Source of the DNA: an uncultured Oscillospiraceae bacterium
GTDB lineage: Bacteria; Bacillota; Clostridia; Oscillospirales; Ruminococcaceae
Reading direction: 5' to 3'
DNA length: 64,000 nucleotides
NCBI GenBank assembly: GCA_900547455.1
Contig: URGV01000006.1
Span: 1-64,000, forward strand
Positions 10,058 through 17,838 of this stretch are shown here, piece after piece. A program made the position numbers and the translations under genes. The first letter of the stretch is position 1. Every line of letters begins with the position of its first letter. The notes beneath the pieces were generated by a model. The model searched no databases, was not told where the DNA came from, and saw only the letters and a list, made by a program, of their open reading frames with translations.

Positions 10058-10088
10058 AAAAAGACGGCCGGCTGATCCAGCCGGCCGT
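10058..10088 (-). terminator. terminator after tig
   Basis: The minus strand reads ACGGCCGGC, TGGATCA, GCCGGCCGT followed by CTTTTTGAT. It is a very stable hairpin with a U tract between tig and clpP. Confidence 0.88.
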
Positions 10089-10194
10089 AAACGGCTTATT
10101 ATAAATCGTCTTTTATTATACAAGATACTATTCGATAGTGATTGTACTTTTTATGAACGATTTTTTAAAATACACCTTTGCGGGAGAAAAAGGA

Positions 10195-11565
10195 TTATTC
10201 CTCGTCAGCAGAAGCCTCTTCCGCGTTTTCAGCAGGCGCTTCCTCCACTTTCTTCTTGGACTTGGAAGCGGTCTTCTTTACCTTTTTCTCGGTAACTTCC
10301 GCGGAATCCTTTACCAGGTCGATGGCCTTGTTGACGGTGACGTCCTTGATGACTTCCTTCTCCGGCAGCACGCCCTTGACTCTGGAAACGTCGATGCCGT
10401 AGTTCTTGGCAATCTTCTCGTACTCGGCGTCGATCTCCTCTGGGGTCGCGGTCAGGTTTTCTACCTCAGCGATCTTCTCGAGGGCCAGACGGATCTTGAC
10501 CTGTCTCTCAGCAGACTCCTGGAAGGTCTCGCGGAAGGACTTCATGTCGGAACCGGTGTAGTGCAGGTAGAGGTCCAGGCTCATGCCCTGGGACTGCAGG
10601 CGGTAGCTGAAGTCGTTGACCATCTCGTTGATCTTGTTGTCGTACATGCACTGCGGAATGTCGCCTTCCATGTTCTCGATAACGGTGGTGATCAGGCTGT
10701 TTTCCATGTCAACCTGCGCCTTCTTGTCCGCTTCCTGCTGCAGTTTTTCCTTGACGTCCTTCTTCAGGTCTGCCAGGGTGTCAAACTCGCTGACATCCTT
10801 TGCAAACTCGTCGTCCAGAGCCGGCAGTTCCTTCTCCTGAACTGCGTTTACCTTTACCTTGAAGACAACCGGCTGACCCTTGAGGTCCTCTGCATGGTAA
10901 TCTTCCGGGAAGGTGATGTTCAGCTCGAACTCGTCGCCAGCCTTGTGGCCGACAACCTGCTCCTCAAAGCCCGGGATGAACTGACCGGAGCCGAGGTTAA
11001 GCGGGAAGTTTTCGCCCTTGCCGCCCTCGAATGCAACGCCGTCCTTGAAGCCCTCAAAGTCAATCAGAGCGGTGTCGCCGTTCTTGGCAGCTCTTTCAAC
11101 GTTGGTCAGGCGGGAGTTTCTCTCTCTCATTCTTTCCAGCTCGGCGTTGACGTCGGCAGCCATGATGGTCTCGATGGTCTTTTCTGCCTTGATGCCCTTG
11201 TAATTTTTAACGGTTACGTCCGGTTTTACAGTGACGGTCGCTTTGAAGTTGAAGCCGTTGCCCTGCTCTACCTTCAGGTCGGAGACGTTCGCGCGGTCAA
11301 CCGGCTCGATGCCCGCTTCTTCTACAGCGGCCTCGTAAGCTGCCGGGTAAACCATGTTGATGGCATCGTCATAGAAGAACTCTTTGCCATACATCTTCTC
11401 GATCATCGCCTTTGGCGCTTTGCCCTTGCGGAAGCCCGGCAGAGCGATGGTCTTTACCTTCTTTTTATACGCCTTCATCAAAGCGTCCTGGAACTGCTCC
11501 TCGCTTACCTGTACCAGCAGTTCCACCGTGTTGTTCTCAAGTTTGTTTACAGAAGTCAAACTCAT
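10195..11565 (-). CDS. tig: trigger factor
   Basis: This is a 456-residue ribosome-bound chaperone and peptidyl-prolyl isomerase. The N-terminal ribosome-docking signature GFRKGKAP is near residue 44. The FKBP-type domain spans about 150-240 (GDTALIDFEGF, then IPGFEEQVVG). The C-terminal chaperone arms follow. The last 35 residues form an unusual low-complexity tail, first Lys-rich and then Ala/Glu-rich. The ATG at 11565 follows AAAGGAATGG. The 45-codon upstream extension lacks a site. Confidence 0.95.
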   Translation of the reverse strand: MSLTSVNKLENNTVELLVQVSEEQFQDALMKAYKKKVKTIALPGFRKGKAPKAMIEKMYGKEFFYDDAINMVYPAAYEAAVEEAGIEPVDRANVSDLKVEQGNGFNFKATVTVKPDVTVKNYKGIKAEKTIETIMAADVNAELERMRERNSRLTNVERAAKNGDTALIDFEGFKDGVAFEGGKGENFPLNLGSGQFIPGFEEQVVGHKAGDEFELNITFPEDYHAEDLKGQPVVFKVKVNAVQEKELPALDDEFAKDVSEFDTLADLKKDVKEKLQQEADKKAQVDMENSLITTVIENMEGDIPQCMYDNKINEMVNDFSYRLQSQGMSLDLYLHYTGSDMKSFRETFQESAERQVKIRLALEKIAEVENLTATPEEIDAEYEKIAKNYGIDVSRVKGVLPEKEVIKDVTVNKAIDLVKDSAEVTEKKVKKTASKSKKKVEEAPAENAEEASADEE

Positions 11566-11763
11566 GTTGTTTCCATTCCTTTCTTTATTCTGTGCCGAAT
11601 CGGATGACAGGGCTGCCGAGCGCCGGATCCTGTAATCATCCGGCGATGTTCCCAAAAACCCTGTGGACATCTTCTCCGGAACAGACCCCACCCTCATCAT
11701 GAAATCGGTAGCGGCACATATTTATTCTTGTCAAAGAATTCTCTTTGCAGAATGATCCAAACA

Positions 11764-11772
11764 ATTATAGCA
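11764..11772 (-). promoter_or_regulatory. tig promoter, extended -10
   Basis: The minus strand reads TGCTATAAT, an extended -10 element. The region 17 bases upstream (TGGAAT) is only a weak -35, which fits promoters that rely on the TG motif. Confidence 0.55.
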
Positions 11773-11817
11773 CATTCTTTTTGGAAATTCCACCTGTTGC
11801 AGGCAATAATTTACGGT

Positions 11818-12507
11818 TTAGCCAATCTTTTTTGGCATAAATGCGAGATAATCGGCCGAAACCATCGTGAGCTGCACCCCCTGCCACTCGCCCTGGAAGG
11901 CAAAACGGCATCCGTTGGAGTGGATGTGTCCGTAATAACAGCGGCGCACGCCGTACTCCTGCATCACCGCAAAAAACTCGGGGATGCTGTCCTGCATAAA
12001 GATGGGCGGGTAGTGCAAAAACAAAATCTTCTCCTGGTCGCCAAACCGCGCCGCGTCCTGCAGGGAGGCGCGGATGCGGCCGGCCTCGCGGGCAATCAGC
12101 TTTTTGTCGTGCTCCTGCCCCTGCTCAAACATCCACCCGCGGGAACCGCACAAGCTGACCCCCTCGGCGCTGATGGCGTTGTTGTGCAGGATGGTCAGCG
12201 TGTCAAAGCCGCACTCCTCCAAAAAGCGGTCCATCTTGGATTTGGTGGTCCACCAATAATCGTGGTTGCCCTTCATCAAAATCTTTTTGCCGGGCAGGGC
12301 GTGCAGGAAAGCAAAGTCCGCCTTCGCCTGCTCCAGGCTCATCCCCCAGGAGACATCCCCGGGGATCACCACCGTGTCCTGCTCGCCGACCACCGAGCGC
12401 CAGTTCTGTTCCAGGCGCTGCATGTAATTTTTCCACCCGCCAAAGATGTCCATCGGCTTGTCCACCGACAGCGACAGGTGGGTATCTCCTATGACAAATA
12501 AAGCCAT
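11818..12507 (-). CDS. calcineurin-like metallophosphoesterase
   Basis: This 229-residue protein shows the metal-binding motifs of the family in order: GDTHLS near residue 6, GDVSWG near 48, GNHDYWW near 77 and a late GHIHSNG near 192. Two divalent metals and hydrolysis of a phosphoester are expected. The physiological substrate is not predictable. The ATG at 12507 follows AGAAAGGA. It is the last gene of the long minus-strand operon that starts near rplS. Confidence 0.88.
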   Translation of the reverse strand: MALFVIGDTHLSLSVDKPMDIFGGWKNYMQRLEQNWRSVVGEQDTVVIPGDVSWGMSLEQAKADFAFLHALPGKKILMKGNHDYWWTTKSKMDRFLEECGFDTLTILHNNAISAEGVSLCGSRGWMFEQGQEHDKKLIAREAGRIRASLQDAARFGDQEKILFLHYPPIFMQDSIPEFFAVMQEYGVRRCYYGHIHSNGCRFAFQGEWQGVQLTMVSADYLAFMPKKIG

Positions 12508-12523
12508 CGGTTTTATTTCCTTT

Positions 12524-13303
12524 CTAAGGGAGAAAAAGCTCCGGGAGGAATCGGTCCGGTCCCTCGCTGTAAATCGAAAACAGCTGGTCGCGGTGCTGCG
12601 CCAGGTAGAGCTTGCCGGTGATGCAGGCAAACTTTTCCCAGTAGGGCCCTGCGGTCGCTCTGATCAAGCACTCCTGCTGCTTCTCCGGGTCGGTGCAGGC
12701 AAGGGCTTCCCGCAGCTTTTGCAGCGACGGCTCCCAATGCTGATCGACCCACCCGCCAAAGTCAAAGGAGGCAATCGCTTCCCCGCAGGCCAGCAGATGC
12801 GCAAAGCCCTCGTCAAAGCACAGGTGCTGCAGCTGCCGGCGATAGGGTACGTCCTCCGCTAAAACCGGCCACCGCTTGTGCATCAGGATGTGTGCGGTCT
12901 CGTGGGTGGTCAGGCGGGATACCAGCCCCAGCGCCCGCTCCCCGTAGCCGAGAAAGCGCGCCATGTCAAAGACGATGACCTCGTGCCTGATTCCGTCCTC
13001 CTCCCGCTGCATCACCATTGCGTCGTAAGGATTCGGGCAGCCCACCGTCAGGCAGACCTGCACCTCCTGCAGCTCCTTTTGAAAGTTTGGGAAAAGCTGG
13101 CGGTAAATTTCCGCATTCTCCGGCACAAACGCATTTATCCGCTCCGACACCTGCTGTGTAAGTTCGCGGATTTCCCTCTCCCTGCCAACCGCGTCCGAGA
13201 GGTCAAAGCAGCGCCTGCCCTCCTCAATTTCGGAAAAGACCCAGCTGTCTGCAATCTCCTGTCCTGCCAAAAAGCGGTCGACGATCTCCCTGTCCAGTTT
13301 CAT
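12524..13303 (-). CDS. putative gluzincin-type zinc metallopeptidase
   Basis: This 259-residue cytosolic-looking protein has no signal peptide. It carries HETAH near residue 134, followed after about 30 residues by DEGFAHLLACGE. HEXXH plus a downstream E in an EGFA context is the zinc ligand pattern of gluzincins. No known enzyme is recognised with certainty; it may be near DUF5700-like proteins. It starts directly after the stop of the 68-residue gene, behind GGAGGG, and is probably translationally coupled. Confidence 0.7.
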   Translation of the reverse strand: MKLDREIVDRFLAGQEIADSWVFSEIEEGRRCFDLSDAVGREREIRELTQQVSERINAFVPENAEIYRQLFPNFQKELQEVQVCLTVGCPNPYDAMVMQREEDGIRHEVIVFDMARFLGYGERALGLVSRLTTHETAHILMHKRWPVLAEDVPYRRQLQHLCFDEGFAHLLACGEAIASFDFGGWVDQHWEPSLQKLREALACTDPEKQQECLIRATAGPYWEKFACITGKLYLAQHRDQLFSIYSEGPDRFLPELFLP

Positions 13304-13510
13304 CTATGCTTTCCCTCCTGCAAAGCTGCAAGCCCGTTTCTGCTGGGCGACGATGCGGTACTTGGCCTTGGCCGGGCGCACCGGGGTCATGGAAGGCCCC
13401 TGCGGCGCGCGGGAGAGGAAGAACAGGTGGTCGGCGATTATCTCCAGGTTGTCCTCCAGCTGCTCCAGGTCGATGCCGGACTGTTCCAGATAATTTTTAT
13501 AGTGCATCAT
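13304..13510 (-). CDS. small hypothetical protein
   Basis: This 68-residue protein is not recognised. The first 30 residues are acidic and helical (YLEQSGIDLEQLEDNLEIIADHLFFL), and the last 25 are basic with KAKYRIVAQQKRA. Its ATG overlaps the dipeptidase stop as ATGA behind GAGGAG, and its stop abuts the next start. It is therefore almost certainly translated as part of the dipeptidase-gluzincin segment. Confidence 0.7.
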   Translation of the reverse strand: MMHYKNYLEQSGIDLEQLEDNLEIIADHLFFLSRAPQGPSMTPVRPAKAKYRIVAQQKRACSFAGGKA

Positions 13511-14436
13511 TTGATGTTCTCCTCAAAGAAGTGCAGCGCGTTCTCGAACATAATCTTATCCGATACGCGGCGGCTGATGCCGTGGTCGACCATGTAGTCG
13601 CCGAAGGAGGCAAACAGCGCCGGGTTGTCCATCTGGCTGGTGATGCCGCCGTCAAAGTCGCTGCCGCAGGCGATGACGTCCTCGCCGCCCAGCTCCAGCA
13701 TCCGGTAAACGTGGCGGAACAGCTCGGCCTTGGAGTCCTTCATCGGCTCGTCCGAGACAAAGCCGTGCAGCAGGTTCAGGCCGCACAGGCCCTTGTGCTC
13801 GACAATGTACTTGAACATCTCCTCGGTCACATTTCTCTTGTGCGAGCAGACCGAGCGCAGGTTGGAATGGGTGGCGATGATCGGTTTGGTCGCAAAGCCC
13901 ATCAGCTCCTCCATGCCCTTGTCGTTGAGGTGGGAGACGTCGACGATGATGTTCTGCCGCTCCATCTCCCTGACTGCCTCACGGCCAAAGGCGGTGAAGC
14001 CCATCTCCGGGTTGACGTTGCCGGAGGCCAGCTCGTTGGCGCCGTTCCAGGTCAGGGTCATCATCTTGACGCCGTCCTTTTTGAGCTTCTCGATGTTCTC
14101 CAGCTTGCCGTCCAGCACGGCGCCGCCCTCCACCGAAAGCAGAGCCGCGCACTTTTTGCTGCCGGTGATGCGGCGGATGTCGTCGGCGGTGTTTGCCATC
14201 TCGACGATGTCGGCGTGCTTTTGGAGCATCTTGTGGAAGTAGGCCAGCACCTGCTCATAGTAGGAAACCGCGTCCGCTCCCCGCTTGCTGTCGGGGATAA
14301 AGATGGCGAAGGTCTGGCACCATTTTTCAATCTGCGGCAGATATTTTAAGCTCAGCTGGGTCTTGTCGGTGAGCATATTCTCCCCCAGCTCCTCCATCCG
14401 TTCAATGGTATCGCAGTGCAAATCAAACAATTTCAT
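13507..14436 (-). CDS. membrane dipeptidase family (M19) peptidase
   Basis: This 309-residue M19-type enzyme has the binuclear zinc ligands: HCDT near residue 8, Glu in SVEGG near 102, His in ATHSN near 176, and the Asp in SDFDGG near 262. Members cleave dipeptides, some with D-residues at the C-side. No signal peptide is seen, so it probably acts in the cytosol. It lies between yraN and the 68-residue gene. Confidence 0.9.
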   Translation of the reverse strand: MKLFDLHCDTIERMEELGENMLTDKTQLSLKYLPQIEKWCQTFAIFIPDSKRGADAVSYYEQVLAYFHKMLQKHADIVEMANTADDIRRITGSKKCAALLSVEGGAVLDGKLENIEKLKKDGVKMMTLTWNGANELASGNVNPEMGFTAFGREAVREMERQNIIVDVSHLNDKGMEELMGFATKPIIATHSNLRSVCSHKRNVTEEMFKYIVEHKGLCGLNLLHGFVSDEPMKDSKAELFRHVYRMLELGGEDVIACGSDFDGGITSQMDNPALFASFGDYMVDHGISRRVSDKIMFENALHFFEENIK

Positions 14437-14474
14437 CTCTACTCATTCCTTTCCATATTCATTCAACGGCAGGC

Positions 14475-14858
14475 TCACAGGGTAAACGCGTTGGGGTAAT
14501 AGTCGATTCCCTGCACCCTGCCCTTTTGCATCGTCACACAGGCCACGTCAAAGCGCGGCTGATAGCAGGCGTAGCTGCTGTGGTCGAGCAAAAACTGCTG
14601 TGCACAGCGCAGCAGCCGCTGCTGCTTCTGCGGCGTCACCGCCAAAACTCCCGGCATCATTGCGCCGGGGCTTCGGGTCTTGACCTCGGTGAAGATCAGG
14701 TACCTGCCGTCGCAGGCGATGATGTCGATCTCGTCGTGCAGTCCTCTGCCCGCACGGTAGTTACATTGTATCACAAAGCAGCCGTTTTGTCGAAGATATT
14801 CCGCCACCGCCTGTTCGCCCTGTCTGCCGGAGCTGCCCGCCCCGGCCCGTGGGGTCAT
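14475..14858 (-). CDS. YraN family (UPF0102) nuclease-fold protein
   Basis: This 127-residue protein has the restriction-endonuclease-like signature of UPF0102: GEQAVAEYL at residue 14, DEIDIIA near 42, and TEVKTR near 57. The acidic residues and lysine form a probable metal-dependent nuclease site. Its ATG overlaps the rnhB stop (ATGA), and rnhB-yraN pairing is widely conserved. The cellular role is not established. Confidence 0.9.
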   Translation of the reverse strand: MTPRAGAGSSGRQGEQAVAEYLRQNGCFVIQCNYRAGRGLHDEIDIIACDGRYLIFTEVKTRSPGAMMPGVLAVTPQKQQRLLRCAQQFLLDHSSYACYQPRFDVACVTMQKGRVQGIDYYPNAFTL

Positions 14859-15499
14859 CAGTCCTGCAGGAGCTTTTTGAGAAAGCTCCTGCGGTGCACC
14901 GGGCTGATTCCATACTGCTCGATGCAGGCGTAGTGCTGCTTGGTCGGGTAGCCTTTATGCTTGGCAAAGCCGTACTGCGGATACTGGCGGTCCAGCTCGA
15001 CCATCTGATGGTCCCGCGTCACCTTGGCTAAAATCGAAGCCGCCGCGATGCAGGCGCTGGTTCCGTCGCCCTTGACCACCGTGCGGGTCTGCAAGCTAAG
15101 GTGCGGGTCGCGGTTGCCGTCCACCAGCACAAGGTCCGGTGTCAGATGGAATTGCTGCTCCATCTGCTCCACCGCCCGGCGCATCGCCAAAAAGGTGGCT
15201 TGCAGGATATTGATCTGGTCGATCTCCTCCCAGCTTGCCTGCCCGATGCCAAACCCTAAGGCAGTCGCCTTGACCGGCTCAAACAGAGCCTCCCGCTTTT
15301 TCTCCGAGAGCTTTTTGGAATCGTTTAAAACAGCCAGCTGCGGGCAGCGCTGCAAGGCGTCCTCCGGCAGGATAACCGCCGCGGCCACCACCGGCCCTGC
15401 CAGCGGCCCGCGCCCGGCCTCATCCACGCCGCACAAGGACAGGCACCCTTCCCTGCGCAGCTGTTCATCATAACGGAAAAGGGAGGTCTCTTCGATCAT
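14858..15499 (-). CDS. rnhB: ribonuclease HII
   Basis: This 213-residue type 2 RNase H removes ribonucleotides and RNA primers from DNA. The N-terminal active-site motif GVDEAGRGPLAGPVVAAAV begins at residue 23. A further catalytic aspartate lies in VLVDGNRDP, and KVTRDH follows. Its start overlaps the rbgA stop by 4 bases. Confidence 0.95.
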   Translation of the reverse strand: MIEETSLFRYDEQLRREGCLSLCGVDEAGRGPLAGPVVAAAVILPEDALQRCPQLAVLNDSKKLSEKKREALFEPVKATALGFGIGQASWEEIDQINILQATFLAMRRAVEQMEQQFHLTPDLVLVDGNRDPHLSLQTRTVVKGDGTSACIAAASILAKVTRDHQMVELDRQYPQYGFAKHKGYPTKQHYACIEQYGISPVHRRSFLKKLLQD

Positions 15500-16467
15500 C
15501 TGGCATCCTCTTCTCCGGGTTGTTCGGTTGTCTGCCGCTCCTTCTCCTGGGCGGCGTGCGGGCGCTCGAGCGAGATGCGCCCGATCTTGCCGGAACGGAA
15601 CTCGTCCAGCACGGTGACGGCGGCGCGCTCAGTGTTGACCACCCCGCCGGGCAGCATCATGCCGCGCTTTTTGCCCACCAGCTCGAGCAGGTCAAACGGC
15701 TCCAGGCCCTCATATTCCTGCTCGGTGACCTTAAAGCGCTGCTGCAAAAGCTGCGGATAGCGCTGGCGCAGCAGGTCCAAAAAGCGCATCGCCACCCACT
15801 CCAGGTCATAGACATCGTCCTTGATGGCGCCGGTGTAGGCCAGGCGCTCGCCGACCTGGCGGTCGTCGAATTTCGGCCAGAGCACACCCGGCATATCGAG
15901 CAGTTCGATGCCGCTTTCCAGCCGCACCCACTGTTTGCCGCGGGTAACGCCCGGGCGGTCCTCCACCTTGACCCGCTTGCCGCCGGCCAGGCGGTTGATC
16001 AGCGAGGACTTGCCGACGTTGGGCACCCCGACGATCATCATGCGGATCGGGCGGCTCTCCATGCCGCGCGCCTTGCGCTTCTCCAGCAGGTCGTGCAGCT
16101 CCTGCCGCACCGCAGGCACCAGCTCCTTTAAGCCCTTGCCGGAGCGGCAGTCCAGCGCCAAGGTGCGCACCCCGTGGCTTTTATAATACTCCTGCCATTC
16201 CTTGGTCACCGCCGGGTCGGCGATGTCCGCCTTGTTAAAAACAACCAGCCGCGGCTTGTCGCCGACAATCTTTTCGATTTCCGGGTTGCGGCTGCTTTTG
16301 GGGATGCGGGCGTCGCGCAGCTCCACCACGATGTCCACCAGTTTCAGGCTCTCCTTCATGACCCGTCGGGTCTTGGCCATGTGGCCAGGGAACCACTGGA
16401 TGTTGGGCGTTTGGGTCAGGTATTCCTGTTCGAGCTGCTCCTGTTCGTTGATATTCTCCATCCTCAT
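15496..16467 (-). CDS. rbgA: ribosome biogenesis GTPase YlqF/RbgA
   Basis: This 323-residue circularly permuted GTPase works in 50S subunit maturation. The permuted order is seen: G4 NKAD near residue 78, then G1 GVPNVGKSS near 147 and G3 DMPG near 193. The N-terminal WFPGHMAK motif is typical. Either the ATG at 16467 or the one two codons later (16461) could be used. GGAGGAAAG precedes the first by only 4 bases. Confidence 0.95.
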   Translation of the reverse strand: MRMENINEQEQLEQEYLTQTPNIQWFPGHMAKTRRVMKESLKLVDIVVELRDARIPKSSRNPEIEKIVGDKPRLVVFNKADIADPAVTKEWQEYYKSHGVRTLALDCRSGKGLKELVPAVRQELHDLLEKRKARGMESRPIRMMIVGVPNVGKSSLINRLAGGKRVKVEDRPGVTRGKQWVRLESGIELLDMPGVLWPKFDDRQVGERLAYTGAIKDDVYDLEWVAMRFLDLLRQRYPQLLQQRFKVTEQEYEGLEPFDLLELVGKKRGMMLPGGVVNTERAAVTVLDEFRSGKIGRISLERPHAAQEKERQTTEQPGEEDAR

Positions 16468-16501
16468 CTTTCCTCCTTCCCGTGTTGGGGGCAGGGTGCG
16501 G

Positions 16502-17125
16502 CTAATCCGCCGTCACAATGTTGAGCCGTCCGGTGTCGCTGACCGTTCCAAAGCGGTCAAACGGGAAAAAGCGGAACAGCACCCGGCCGACGATATATTC
16601 TTCCTTGACGGTGCCCACGCTCAAAGAGCGGCTGTCTCGGGAAGCGTTGCGGTTGTCGCCCATGACAAAGACTTCGCCCTCCGGCACGGTCAGCGGGAAC
16701 TCGGTGCCCTCGTCCAGGTGAGTACGCTCGAGGATGTACGGTTCATCCAGCACCTCGCCGTCCACAGTGACCTCTCCGGTTTCAAAATCGATGTCGATGG
16801 TCTGTCCGCCCACCGCGATGATGCGCTTGATGAGGTTTCTCCCCTCCTCGCGGTCCGCCTCGCCGCACAGCACCACAATGTCTCCCGGCGCAGGCTCATA
16901 AAAGAGGTTGGAGATCACCAGCCTCTCGCCGTTGCACAGCGTGGGCAGCATCGACTCGCCGTCCACCGTGGCCGGGCGCGCGATAAAGGTGAAGATCAGG
17001 AGCATCACCGCAAAGACGACGGTGAGCGACTCGGCGTACTCGAGCACCTCCTTGACCTTTTTCTTTTTTGTATTTTCTTCCGTCATCCCCGCTTGGGGGA
17101 TGGGAGCGATGTTTTCTCTGTCCAT
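16502..17125 (-). CDS. lepB: signal peptidase I
   Basis: This is a 207-residue type I signal peptidase. A charged N-terminus is followed by one membrane segment (about residues 34-50). The catalytic serine is in DGESMLPT near residue 58 and the lysine in LIKRIIAVGG near residue 101. The GDNRNASRDSR box E is complete. It cleaves signal peptides on the outer face of the membrane. It lies 35 bases before rbgA and downstream of rplS. Confidence 0.96.
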   Translation of the reverse strand: MDRENIAPIPQAGMTEENTKKKKVKEVLEYAESLTVVFAVMLLIFTFIARPATVDGESMLPTLCNGERLVISNLFYEPAPGDIVVLCGEADREEGRNLIKRIIAVGGQTIDIDFETGEVTVDGEVLDEPYILERTHLDEGTEFPLTVPEGEVFVMGDNRNASRDSRSLSVGTVKEEYIVGRVLFRFFPFDRFGTVSDTGRLNIVTAD

Positions 17126-17180
17126 CCGGTATCCTCCGTTTATTTTTCAGGCGGCAAATTCCGCCTTTGGGAGAAAAAAC

Positions 17181-17207
17181 AAAAAGGGACAGAACCTGTC
17201 CCTTTTT
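17181..17207 (-). terminator. terminator between rplS and lepB
   Basis: AAAAAGGGACAG, AAC, CTGTCCCTTTTT forms a perfect hairpin flanked by A and U runs. It ends rplS transcription at least partly. lepB has no obvious promoter of its own in the short gap. Confidence 0.85.
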
Positions 17208-17215
17208 GCGCGAAC

Positions 17216-17560
17216 TTAGCGAATCTGCTCTTTAACTTTTGCCGCTTTGCCGACGCGATCGCGCAGGTAGTACAGCTTGCTTCTGCGGACTCTACCTTTT
17301 CTGGTAACGGTAACTTCCGCAACGTTCGGGGAGTGCATCGGGAAAACCCTCTCTACGCCGCAGCCGTGAGAGATACGGCGAACGGTGAAGGTGGAATTGA
17401 TGCCGCCTTTTTTGATGCCGATAACGGTACCTTCAAAAGCCTGCAGTCTTTCCTTGTCGCCCTCTTTGATCTTTACCTGTACGCGAACGGTATCGCCGAC
17501 CTCGAAGGATGGCAGCTCGTTCTTCATGCAGGACTCAGTGATTTTCTGTAATGCGTCCAC
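17216..17560 (-). CDS. rplS: 50S ribosomal protein L19
   Basis: This is 114 residues when started at the GTG at 17560 ([11 protein letters not shown]), the normal length for L19. AAGGAGG stands 8 bases upstream of that GTG. The longer ATG-initiated frame adds 26 unrelated residues inside the leader and is rejected. The core segments FEGTVIG, GVERVFP and [10 protein letters not shown] are typical. It is transcribed from the promoter at 17723-17751 through a structured leader. Confidence 0.96.
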   Translation of the reverse strand: MDALQKITESCMKNELPSFEVGDTVRVQVKIKEGDKERLQAFEGTVIGIKKGGINSTFTVRRISHGCGVERVFPMHSPNVAEVTVTRKGRVRRSKLYYLRDRVGKAAKVKEQIR

Positions 17561-17720
17561 TTCAATTTCCTCCTTAATTTTCAGATATTCTTGCCATTTT
17601 TTGCAGAGGAATATCCACTTTGAATGTCGCAATCTCATCGTATTGCAGATTGTGCATCAACACTCATCCAGCCAGTCCCCCTCGATCAGGGCTGACGGAC
17701 GGAATCTGTTGCATACCGTA
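17561..17720 (-). promoter_or_regulatory. structured 5' leader of rplS, candidate L19 leader
   Basis: The transcript begins with GTATGCAACAGATT, which can pair with AATCTGCAATAC about 80 bases later. Within that closing stem, CAGCC and GGCTG form an inner hairpin. Firmicute rplS genes are known to carry an autoregulatory L19 leader RNA. The match here is by position and hand folding only. Confidence 0.45.
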
Positions 17721-17722
17721 GT

Positions 17723-17751
17723 ATTATACCATGCCGCACCCGCAATTGCAA
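17723..17751 (-). promoter_or_regulatory. rplS promoter
   Basis: The minus strand reads -35 TTGCAA (17746-17751), 17 bases, and -10 TATAAT (17723-17728). It is the likely start of the long operon from rplS to the metallophosphoesterase. Confidence 0.8.
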
Positions 17752-17838
17752 GCCATTTTTTTCACTCCATTGCCCAAAGCGGCATTTTCCCCGGTTTGCA
17801 CAATCCTTTTTGTCCAGGTTATTGCGCTTTTGTCAGCC

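Noticed and set aside
17561..17638. ATG-initiated longer form of L19
   Set aside because: The extra 26 residues lie in the structured leader. The GTG at 17560 has an ideal AAGGAGG site and gives the normal length.
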